A DNA stretch of 64,000 nucleotides from NCBI GenBank assembly GCA_023146135.1, contig JAGLCR010000002.1, forward strand, positions 1-64,000. The letters run 5' to 3'. The notes beneath the pieces are model-generated. The model was not told the DNA's origin and did no database searches. It saw nothing but the letters and a program-made list of their open reading frames with translations. Source of the DNA: Bacteroidales bacterium (GTDB taxonomy: Bacteria > Bacteroidota > Bacteroidia > Bacteroidales > UBA1556). Below, one piece after another: positions 10,701-18,881 of this stretch. Position 1 is the stretch's first letter, and the number at the start of each line of letters is the position of its first letter. The translations under genes and the position numbers were made by a program.

Positions 10701-11597
10701 TTAAAACCGTATTTTTTCTGTCATAATGCCAAATCTAAGTACTGATAAATGCTGATCGAAATGGATATTATAATAGTCAGATCCTTGATATATTTGAGCA
10801 AAAAATCCAATGTCTTCTAAAAATGTTGGGTGATAATATACCATCAAACTACCTATAAATCGCTTCCATGAAAGTGTAGCTTCGTTATTATAATCACCAA
10901 ATATATATGTGGTTTTAAGTTTTATAGATAAGCTAGCTTTCCGCCTTATGTCATTTGTTTCCTTTGGGAGTTTAAATATTGATAAAACTGAGTTCCATCG
11001 ATACATTCCATATATACCATCCAGTTCTGCTATACTAAAATTGGTAGGGTGCACTTCTAGAGATGTAGATAAAAACTGTACCGCATTAAACTGCCTACTA
11101 TAATTAGTTTTCACAAAGCCCAATTCAAAATAGTTTGTCGAAAAACTTCCGTTTTTAGTATTAATCGATCCATTATCCAGATAGAAATCTCCGTCTTGAC
11201 CATTTGAATGGTGTGCTATACGACCAAATAAGCTAAAACTGTTTGCCCTACCTTTATTACTCATTAAATAATAGAGTGTAAGTTGTGGTATATAGCTTGG
11301 TGTTCGTACAGGAAACGATTCTTCTTGATACATACGTATAATTATTTGCGGTGTAAGAACCCCTAAAAACCTTGAGTTTTTAGTCGCTCTTATATTAAAG
11401 TTGGGTATTAGATTTGCTTCGAACCATAATGGATCAATATTTCCTACATCTGTTGGAAATGTGATATAGCTATTACCTTGATTTTCTTGTGATATAGTTG
11501 TTAAATTAATATTGCAAAGTGTGTCATACCCATCCTGCCCAAGTAGTATTATTACTTGAAAAAGTAATAATATTGATATGACACCTTTTCTTAACAT
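10701..11597 (-). CDS. Outer-membrane phospholipase A (OMPLA/PldA)-like protein
   Basis: Catalytic-type HHSNG (compare HQSNG in PldA), downstream Asn in FSTNYFELGF, C-terminal FFAQIYQGSDYYNIHFDQHLSVLRFGIM resembling the PldA C-terminus. Confidence 0.75.
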   Translation of the reverse strand: MLRKGVISILLLFQVIILLGQDGYDTLCNINLTTISQENQGNSYITFPTDVGNIDPLWFEANLIPNFNIRATKNSRFLGVLTPQIIIRMYQEESFPVRTPSYIPQLTLYYLMSNKGRANSFSLFGRIAHHSNGQDGDFYLDNGSINTKNGSFSTNYFELGFVKTNYSRQFNAVQFLSTSLEVHPTNFSIAELDGIYGMYRWNSVLSIFKLPKETNDIRRKASLSIKLKTTYIFGDYNNEATLSWKRFIGSLMVYYHPTFLEDIGFFAQIYQGSDYYNIHFDQHLSVLRFGIMTEKIRF

Positions 11598-11598
11598 C

Positions 11599-12372
11599 TT
11601 ATATTCCGCGAGTCATCATACGTTCCGAAAATTTAGAAGCTGAAACGCCCGTATTGATTTTTATGTTTGAGAGTTTTATTGTTGTTTTATGGTTCTTTTG
11701 TACATTCTTCATCTCGGAATGTGTAATCACCCAAAAGCCTTCAATTTTTTCCACTTTCTTAATGGTCAGTACTTTTAATAGCTCACTGTCTTCATCATAA
11801 AATTCTTTTTTCATTCCCACAAAAATATCCTTTCGAATCCATGTAATGGTTTTCGAATACATATAATCCTCATCTTTCGAAACCGACTCCACCACATAGC
11901 AAGCGTGACCATCAATAGTTTCTTCACGAAGGAGCTTATGCACATCAGCATCGAGTTTGCGATCACCTAAATCATCGTAAGTGAAATCAGACCCCATGAA
12001 ATAATCGCTCTTACTATCACTTGAAATACGCTTTACTTTTTTTAAAGCGGGGAGATAAATCCACTGATCGTCCGATTTATCACTATCATAGGACCAATTC
12101 ATAAATGAAGTATTCTTAATATCGGCAGGCGTCATAAAAAACATGATACTTTTTTCAACATCTCCAAAATTTTTGAAGTATTGTTGAATTTTTCGAACTC
12201 GTGTTTGACCACTTTTATTGGTTAAGGTCATGTTTAGCGTAGATGTTACATCTTCACCAGTTGGTAAATTATAGACTTTTTCTACAATTTCGTTAGCTGT
12301 TATTTGTGCTTTGGCACTGAAACCGAATACCATTATTATGGCTAGGGCTATTAATTTTGTTGTTGTTTTCAT
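11599..12372 (-). CDS. Outer membrane lipoprotein-sorting (LolA-like) protein
   Basis: Signal peptide; QWIYLPALKKVKRISSDSKSDYFMGSDFTYDDL is typical of this family. Confidence 0.9.
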   Translation of the reverse strand: MKTTTKLIALAIIMVFGFSAKAQITANEIVEKVYNLPTGEDVTSTLNMTLTNKSGQTRVRKIQQYFKNFGDVEKSIMFFMTPADIKNTSFMNWSYDSDKSDDQWIYLPALKKVKRISSDSKSDYFMGSDFTYDDLGDRKLDADVHKLLREETIDGHACYVVESVSKDEDYMYSKTITWIRKDIFVGMKKEFYDEDSELLKVLTIKKVEKIEGFWVITHSEMKNVQKNHKTTIKLSNIKINTGVSASKFSERMMTRGI

Positions 12373-12380
12373 AGTTATTT

Positions 12381-14690
12381 TTATTTTGTTTTCTTCTTAA
12401 AATACACATTGCTTACATATAGTAATACCATCATAATTGTAAGTGTTCCTATTAGGCTAGTAAACATATTTAATGATACCAAAGCTCCGAGTTCCCGGTT
12501 AGGAGGAAATACGGAAAACATCAAAACCAAGAAACCAGCGATTACTACAATGGCATTATAAATTATAGCACGTCCTGAGTGAGCCATCGTTTTTTGCGCA
12601 GCCACCATCTTATCGTCAGTGTTAGCAGCATTGGTTCTATATTGTTCCAAGAAATGCACAGCATAGTCAATTCCTATACCAATGGCGATACTTGACAATA
12701 GGGCTGTGGTGGTATTTAATGGAATTCCTAGAAATCCCATGATTCCAAAACTTATCATCGCTGTAAGAATAATTGGTACCGAAGCGATAAAGCCAATTTT
12801 GATGTTCTTAAACATGGCTGATATCAATACGATAATTAGAATTAGGGAAAGAACCAAGCTCATGATTTGCCCCTCCAAAATTAAATCGGTAAATACCAGT
12901 CCTTTATAGCCACTACCGGCATAGTTTAATGTGATTCCTAGTTTCTTAAAGTCGTCCTCATAGTTATGGATAATGGCCAAAGTAGCGTCCATGGCTTTGG
13001 AGTTATCACTCTTAAGTTGGAAGGTTATATTGGCTTTTTCGTAATTATAGTCCACTACTTTATTCAAATTTTCCGGGTCACCCGACATTTCGTAGAGTAA
13101 AAGGTATTGGGCTATCATTTCTTTACTATCAGGAATAGTATTGAACTCTTCCTTATCAGCATTCATTACTTTATTCATCCGGTTGATATAGTCGGCAAGG
13201 GAAAAAGTGTTTCCAACCACTTGAAGTTGTCCGTTTACATCTTTCTGCATTTTGTCTACCAAACGCAGCACCTCAGGTTGCTTGAATGCATCTTTCGTTC
13301 CATTGGCATCTAAAATCAAGTTTAATGTGGAGGTGCCTCCAAAATGTTCATTTATAAACTTGTCCGTTTGAACGATATCACTTTCTTTCTCAAATTTCTC
13401 TAAGAAACTTGAGTTTATCCATATTTCTTGCATTCCTATTAGGGAAGCTACCACAATTAGTGCTGATCCTAAAATGGAAACATACTTGTATTTGATAATC
13501 CAGCTAGCAAAATTATTGGCTAGTTTGGAGTGTGAATGGCCTTCTTTATCTTCCTCAAGATTTACTGGTTTTGCCTTTGGCAGACCAAAAAGCATAATGG
13601 CTGCAGGTAAAAAAACTAAAGAGAAAACCATGGCCATCATTACACCAAAGGCTGTGAAAAGTCCAAAATATTTGACTGGGTAAACCTGGGAAGTTAACAA
13701 GGAAATAAATCCAACAGCAGTAGTTACTGATGTCATTGCTACAGGTTTCCACATATGCTTAATCATATCGATGGTGGCTTGTCTTCTTGTTGCATTTGGG
13801 AAGTGATTTATAAATACTTGCAAATGACTGTAAAGGTGTATGCCATCGGCAACCCCAATGGCAATAAGCATTACGGGAATCATGGTTGAAACTGCATATA
13901 CTGGGATACCTGTAATGGCCATCAATCCAAATGTCCAAATGGTGGAAAAAAACACTACCCCAAGTGTGATTAATGTTCCTTTGAAACTTCGTAATGTGAT
14001 AAATAAGACCACAAAGATTATTAGGATAACAATGGGCACCATTTTTTTCATGTCAGCTGGTCCTAGAAGAGCCATTGTGCCTTCCACAATTGGTCGGCCT
14101 GCCACATAGATTTTTATATCATCCGTTTCGGAAGCTTCTGCAGTTTCCAATATTTCGTTATAAAACTTTTGGGTAAAAACATCATCACCTATTTCTGCGA
14201 TAATTACGGTTACGGTTTCGTCGGTCGAAACTAAGCGCCCAAAAATCATTTCGTTGTTACGAACATTATTTTGAAGATTATCAAGTTTATCGGCTGTTTT
14301 TGGTACCCGTTTGAAAAATGCTTTCACATCCATACCATCTTCAGTGCCTACAATATTATCAGCTGTGTAAAGTGAAGTTACATCGCTTTTTTGAATTTCA
14401 TCAAACTTTTGAAAACGCTTAGTTAGCTTTTTTAAAGTATCTAAAGTTTCGGTATTGTAAATGCCATTTTTATTTTCTATGGCGATGATGATTCCATCTT
14501 GAATTCCAAACCAACTTTCTGCTGAATCGCTATAAATAAATGCAGGATGATCATGCGGCATGTATTTATCTAGATTGGTTTCCATGCGCGTGTTCTCTTT
14601 CATTTCTAGAATGAAGAATGCGGAAATCGCAATAATAATGACCATGGTGAGCCATTTGTAATCTAAAAGTTTAATAATAAACTGTGTCAT
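12381..14690 (-). CDS. MMPL/RND-family transporter
   Basis: 769 aa, two TM blocks with large extracytoplasmic loops, IGVADGIHLYSHL and IGIGIDYAVHFLEQYR motifs. Confidence 0.93.
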   Translation of the reverse strand: MTQFIIKLLDYKWLTMVIIIAISAFFILEMKENTRMETNLDKYMPHDHPAFIYSDSAESWFGIQDGIIIAIENKNGIYNTETLDTLKKLTKRFQKFDEIQKSDVTSLYTADNIVGTEDGMDVKAFFKRVPKTADKLDNLQNNVRNNEMIFGRLVSTDETVTVIIAEIGDDVFTQKFYNEILETAEASETDDIKIYVAGRPIVEGTMALLGPADMKKMVPIVILIIFVVLFITLRSFKGTLITLGVVFFSTIWTFGLMAITGIPVYAVSTMIPVMLIAIGVADGIHLYSHLQVFINHFPNATRRQATIDMIKHMWKPVAMTSVTTAVGFISLLTSQVYPVKYFGLFTAFGVMMAMVFSLVFLPAAIMLFGLPKAKPVNLEEDKEGHSHSKLANNFASWIIKYKYVSILGSALIVVASLIGMQEIWINSSFLEKFEKESDIVQTDKFINEHFGGTSTLNLILDANGTKDAFKQPEVLRLVDKMQKDVNGQLQVVGNTFSLADYINRMNKVMNADKEEFNTIPDSKEMIAQYLLLYEMSGDPENLNKVVDYNYEKANITFQLKSDNSKAMDATLAIIHNYEDDFKKLGITLNYAGSGYKGLVFTDLILEGQIMSLVLSLILIIVLISAMFKNIKIGFIASVPIILTAMISFGIMGFLGIPLNTTTALLSSIAIGIGIDYAVHFLEQYRTNAANTDDKMVAAQKTMAHSGRAIIYNAIVVIAGFLVLMFSVFPPNRELGALVSLNMFTSLIGTLTIMMVLLYVSNVYFKKKTK

Positions 14691-14738
14691 AACTATTTAT
14701 TTTTGTTTGGTAAATGCTGAAATAAGCTGATCATCTGC

Positions 14739-14758
14739 GTTAGTTAATATTCACTAAC
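14739..14758. promoter_or_regulatory. Near-perfect palindrome, candidate TetR operator 1
   Basis: GTTAGTTAATATTCACTAAC; symmetric except positions 7/14; abuts a minus-strand TACTTTTG -7-like element (14758-14765). Confidence 0.7.
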
Positions 14759-14826
14759 AAAAGTACATCTATTTTTATTACAAGCTCTTATTAAATTATA
14801 AAAAGTGTTAAATATCATTTAGCTTC

Positions 14827-16194
14827 TTAAAAAGCGACTCTTACTTCTAATCGTGCCATAATAAAATCATTTGGTATTGCATTGGAGCTCACATGACTTA
14901 GTATTCCAGTCATTTTTATATGATTATTAAATAATTTTATTCCAACTTCTAGGTCTTGCTCATTGGTTTTTGCAAGTTCAATTTGCCCGACAGCCTTTAC
15001 TGCAACGTGAAGTTTTAACTTCCCAGGAAAACGGTGCTTGAGTGCTACTTGCCAAATAGGGAAATCGGGAGCGTCCATACGCATAACTTCACCTATAAAA
15101 AGGTTACTAAAAAGAGGTTGAAAAATAGCATTATTATCAATATTGTATTTACCAATATATGCTACCGACAGTTTAGTGTTTGAGGCATTTCCCCAAGTTT
15201 TACTATTCCCAAGCTTTGCAATGTAAACAATAGCATCATTGTCTTTCATGTTTTGATAAACTCCTCCTGTTTGCATAAAAAAGCCAAAAGGTAAGCCAAT
15301 ATCTACTAATAGTCCTGTATAGAATTTATTATCTGGTATATATTTTTCAGAGCCAAATTCATCATAAAAAATCAAGCCAATGTTTTTAATTACAAAGAAG
15401 GGTTTTGCTTTATTATTATCCTCAGTATCGTTTTCTTCTGAAAACTCCTCTGAACTTCCAAATTCATTGAAATCATGATTTACATGAAATTCATCCGTAG
15501 TTTCAAATTCATCTTCTGTTTTATTTTCAACGGTTTTAGTAAAATGGGGATCCCAATTAATTACAAATCCTGTAAGGTTTGTTTCACCAAGCGACTTTCC
15601 AATTTTCTCTGTATAATCAGGGTTTAGAATGCCGTATAAATGTCTATTTGCACAAAATTTTCCCATTCGTGCGAAATTCTGATTTACACTTCCCAAGCGA
15701 AAATTTAGACTAAAAGCTCCAATTGAATGATCAACACTTAAGCCAACCATTCTTTCATCAATTAAAAAGAAGTCACCTAAACGTGTTTCATGGAGGCCTA
15801 TTTTTATTTTGGTATTATCAGAGGAGTATGAATAGAATAATTGTCTAATTCCAATATGACGACTACTGCTCATTGTATCATCCACAAATTCAGAATTTTT
15901 CCAATTTTTATATCCACCTTCAATATAGAAATGATTTTTTTTCTTAAACTGAAAATCTAATGCACCAAGCATCATACCTCCATTTAGCATTGTTTTTTCC
16001 TTTTGCGGAAAAGGGCTTGTCATTAACCCTGGAGCCATTGTACCTTCTATAGCCCATGATAGTGCCCCGTCCTTTTTGAATGAAGTTAAATGTGCGCCAA
16101 GCATACTTCGACAGTCCATTTGTGCTTTTGCTGTTGTACTTGTGATAAGAAACAATCCAAAAACTATTGTAAGGATTTGTAAAGTTCGTTTCAT
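14827..16194 (-). CDS. Hypothetical outer-membrane protein with acidic insert
   Basis: Signal peptide; beta-rich; C-terminal MARLEVRVAF; internal FNEFGSSEEFSEENDTEDNN acidic stretch. Confidence 0.7.
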   Translation of the reverse strand: MKRTLQILTIVFGLFLITSTTAKAQMDCRSMLGAHLTSFKKDGALSWAIEGTMAPGLMTSPFPQKEKTMLNGGMMLGALDFQFKKKNHFYIEGGYKNWKNSEFVDDTMSSSRHIGIRQLFYSYSSDNTKIKIGLHETRLGDFFLIDERMVGLSVDHSIGAFSLNFRLGSVNQNFARMGKFCANRHLYGILNPDYTEKIGKSLGETNLTGFVINWDPHFTKTVENKTEDEFETTDEFHVNHDFNEFGSSEEFSEENDTEDNNKAKPFFVIKNIGLIFYDEFGSEKYIPDNKFYTGLLVDIGLPFGFFMQTGGVYQNMKDNDAIVYIAKLGNSKTWGNASNTKLSVAYIGKYNIDNNAIFQPLFSNLFIGEVMRMDAPDFPIWQVALKHRFPGKLKLHVAVKAVGQIELAKTNEQDLEVGIKLFNNHIKMTGILSHVSSNAIPNDFIMARLEVRVAF

Positions 16195-16199
16195 ATGGC

Positions 16200-17315
16200 C
16201 TAATTTTTAAGATTAATTTTTTTTATTCCTTTTAGTACGATTTGTGACTGGTGTTTTTTACCTTTTCTAAAAGGTTGAATACTTTTTATTTTGCAATCAC
16301 TCATACAGTCTCCACACATTATACACTCTTGATTATCTAGGTGTGACGTTTTATCATCACGTGTAATTGCATTTATTTGACATGATGTATTACATGTTTT
16401 ACATCCTGCACAACTAGTGTTGTCAATGCCTAGTATAGCAGCACCTGGTAGTTTTGTAACCCAACCAAAGATTAGTCCTGCTGGGCAAACTATTTTACAA
16501 AAAGGCCTATGAATAAATAATGAACTTAATAATAGTACACCAAGTAGAATATACCCTGTAATATTTGGAGAATATAGATTAAATATTACTTTGAAAGGTC
16601 CTATTTTACTCCATTCAATAGACTGGGTGATAATTAATTGAATTAATATTGCCGCTAGTAAAACATAGCGAATAATACGCATTGTCTTTTGAGCTTTCTC
16701 TGTTTGAAGGATTTTTATTTTGCCAATATACAGAAACTCTTGAACAGCTCCTAAGTAGCATATCCAACCGCAAAACACTTTGCCTTGAAAGTAAGTGAGT
16801 ATGACTACTCCTAGGAAAAGAACAATTGCTGTCCATTTCCATGAGACTCCAATTGCAAATAATACGGTGTTTTGAAAGCTAGAAATAATACCAGGACCAC
16901 CACGATAAAATCCTAATATAACAACAGCAGCGAGAAGAAAAACAGGTCTTAATTTTTTTGTTTTTTCATTACGAACAAAAAGCCCAGCAATAAATGTTGC
17001 AAAGAGAATACCAATGGCCCAGTTGAAACGGTTCCAATTTGTTTTTGGGTTAATATCTTCAGTATCGCTAACTTCATCAAATTCTGAAAACTCATCAGAC
17101 TCGAAATCATTTTCGCCAAATTCGTTATCTGATGATTTTTCCTCCTCAAAATCATCTGAAGACGTTTTGTTATTTTCAAATTCTTCTTCAAAATCAGAGT
17201 CATTAGCTAATTGCGTATCTTCCTGAATTTTAATTAATACTGAATTAGTTGCATTAACAATTAAAGAACTAAAGACAAATGATAGTATAAAAATTAATCG
17301 ATAGAAAGTCATCAT
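16200..17315 (-). CDS. Membrane 4Fe-4S (NapH/NosR-like poly-ferredoxin) protein with acidic N-terminal segment
   Basis: CAGCKTCNTSCQ and CIMCGDCMSDCK ferredoxin motifs; FCGWICYLGAVQEF and CKIVCPAGL membrane cysteine motifs; start refined to MTFYRL to avoid overlap. Confidence 0.8.
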   Translation of the reverse strand: MMTFYRLIFILSFVFSSLIVNATNSVLIKIQEDTQLANDSDFEEEFENNKTSSDDFEEEKSSDNEFGENDFESDEFSEFDEVSDTEDINPKTNWNRFNWAIGILFATFIAGLFVRNEKTKKLRPVFLLAAVVILGFYRGGPGIISSFQNTVLFAIGVSWKWTAIVLFLGVVILTYFQGKVFCGWICYLGAVQEFLYIGKIKILQTEKAQKTMRIIRYVLLAAILIQLIITQSIEWSKIGPFKVIFNLYSPNITGYILLGVLLLSSLFIHRPFCKIVCPAGLIFGWVTKLPGAAILGIDNTSCAGCKTCNTSCQINAITRDDKTSHLDNQECIMCGDCMSDCKIKSIQPFRKGKKHQSQIVLKGIKKINLKN

Positions 17316-17326
17316 AGTATTTTGTT

Positions 17327-17704
17327 TTATTCCATTTCTAATTTCATGGACCCAAAGCCCCCATCCTTTTCGCATTCTCGCACAGCAGTTAAGTTTATTT
17401 TCTTTGCTTCGGTTTCAGTTACAACAATCATCAGTTTCCTTTCCCAATCATTGGCTGATTTTTGCTTCCAAGGTGTAGATTTTAGCACTTTCATTCCATT
17501 TAGTTTAAACTTGGTTTTCTTCATTGCCACAGGGCATGATCTGTGCGTAAGCTTTACTTCTACAAGTATAACTATAGTGTCACCGGCTTTATATTTTTCT
17601 TTTTCACCTTTTAGGATTTTAAATTCAATTTCACATGCTTTTGTTTGGTTAGTTGGTGCAAAAGCAAGAAATAGTCCTAATAATATTGGAAGAATCCATT
17701 TCAT
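17327..17704 (-). CDS. Small secreted hypothetical protein
   Basis: Start refined to MKWILPILLGLFLAFA signal peptide; precedes the 4Fe-4S gene. Confidence 0.7.
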   Translation of the reverse strand: MKWILPILLGLFLAFAPTNQTKACEIEFKILKGEKEKYKAGDTIVILVEVKLTHRSCPVAMKKTKFKLNGMKVLKSTPWKQKSANDWERKLMIVVTETEAKKINLTAVRECEKDGGFGSMKLEME

Positions 17705-17743
17705 AATTAAAGTATACTTTATATTTTTATTTATTTTCAATCG

Positions 17744-17763
17744 CATAGTTAATATTAACTAAC
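17744..17763. promoter_or_regulatory. Palindrome, candidate TetR operator 2
   Basis: CATAGTTAATATTAACTAAC, 17/20 identical to operator 1; 40 bp upstream of the refined start at 17704. Confidence 0.65.
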
Positions 17764-17809
17764 TTTTCTTACCTAATAAAACCCGTATATCACGGGTTCA
17801 ATATTGTAT

Positions 17810-18148
17810 TTATAAGATGATACCTTTTTTAGTTGGTCTAGGAGTTTTGCACACCAAAACGCGAAGATTTTTATCGGTATTATTTGCTATATAATGTACA
17901 ATGTCTTTAGGATTGTCAACTACAGCGTCTGGGCCAACTGTTTCTGTTTCATCGCCAATTGTTATACTGGCTTCACCTTCGAGCACATAAATAAAAACAT
18001 CTACAGGTGTAATATGTGGTTTTAATGCTTCGCCAGGTTTTAATAACATATGTGCCATTTGTGCCTCGGGGTGGTCATATATAAATCGCACGTCAATTTT
18101 GTGTGCAGTGTCTTTTATTGGAGTGTCTTTTACTTTTGTAATTTTCAT
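17810..18148 (-). CDS. Cupin-domain protein
   Basis: MLLKPGEALKPHITPVDVFIYVLEGEASITIGDETETVGPDAVV cupin motif. Confidence 0.88.
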   Translation of the reverse strand: MKITKVKDTPIKDTAHKIDVRFIYDHPEAQMAHMLLKPGEALKPHITPVDVFIYVLEGEASITIGDETETVGPDAVVDNPKDIVHYIANNTDKNLRVLVCKTPRPTKKGIIL

Positions 18149-18168
18149 ATCGTTCCTTATATTAAATG

Positions 18169-18753
18169 CTAGTTTTTTGCAAGTATTAGTTTTAGATTAT
18201 TGATTAATTCACCACCTTCTTTTACCATATTTCCATGGTAGTCCTTTAAGTCCCATTGCTTAACTCTAAATCGAAGGCTTCCCATGACGATAAGGGCAAG
18301 GGTGTTGCCATCAATATCAGTTCTTATTTCATTTCTTTCTTGACCTGCTGTAATAATTCCTTCAACGGTTTTTTCATTAAAGTCCATTATTTCAACAATC
18401 TTATTTTTGAGAACAGCTTCATTTCTGAAAATTTCCTCCGAAAAAACTACTGAGATAAAATATGGTGTTTGAGAAAATATATCAATGATACGAGAAAACA
18501 TAAATTCAATTTTATCTACTGCAGGGCCCTGATTTTCTTCCATCATATCTCCCATAAAAGTTGCCATTTCTTTAAAATTATCTAGAATAGAAATTAGGAT
18601 TGCTGTTTTACTTTCGAAATGGCGATAAATGGCAGGCTCAGAAATGCCAATTTCTTTTGATAAATTCTTAATTGTTAGTCCTTGAATACCTTTGGTTCCA
18701 ATTATTTCAATTGATTTGTCAATTATTTCCGTTTGTCTTTCCGTTAGGACCAT
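18169..18753 (-). CDS. TetR/AcrR-family transcriptional regulator
   Basis: N-terminal HTH: IIDKSIEIIGTKGIQGLTIKNLSKEIGISEPAIYRHFESKTAIL. Confidence 0.95.
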   Translation of the reverse strand: MVLTERQTEIIDKSIEIIGTKGIQGLTIKNLSKEIGISEPAIYRHFESKTAILISILDNFKEMATFMGDMMEENQGPAVDKIEFMFSRIIDIFSQTPYFISVVFSEEIFRNEAVLKNKIVEIMDFNEKTVEGIITAGQERNEIRTDIDGNTLALIVMGSLRFRVKQWDLKDYHGNMVKEGGELINNLKLILAKN

Positions 18754-18781
18754 TGTTATTATAAATTAATTTGACGACAAA

Positions 18782-18801
18782 GATAGTTAATATTCACTAA
18801 C
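18782..18801. promoter_or_regulatory. Palindrome, candidate TetR operator 3 (autoregulatory)
   Basis: GATAGTTAATATTCACTAAC, 19/20 identical to operator 1; overlaps minus-strand -7-like TATCTTTG (18778-18785) upstream of tetR. Confidence 0.75.
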
Positions 18802-18881
18802 ATGAAAGATCTTTTGCTAATGCAAACTAAAATATTTCGTAAATAGCATAAGAACAGTAGAATATACCTAGTTAAAGATAC

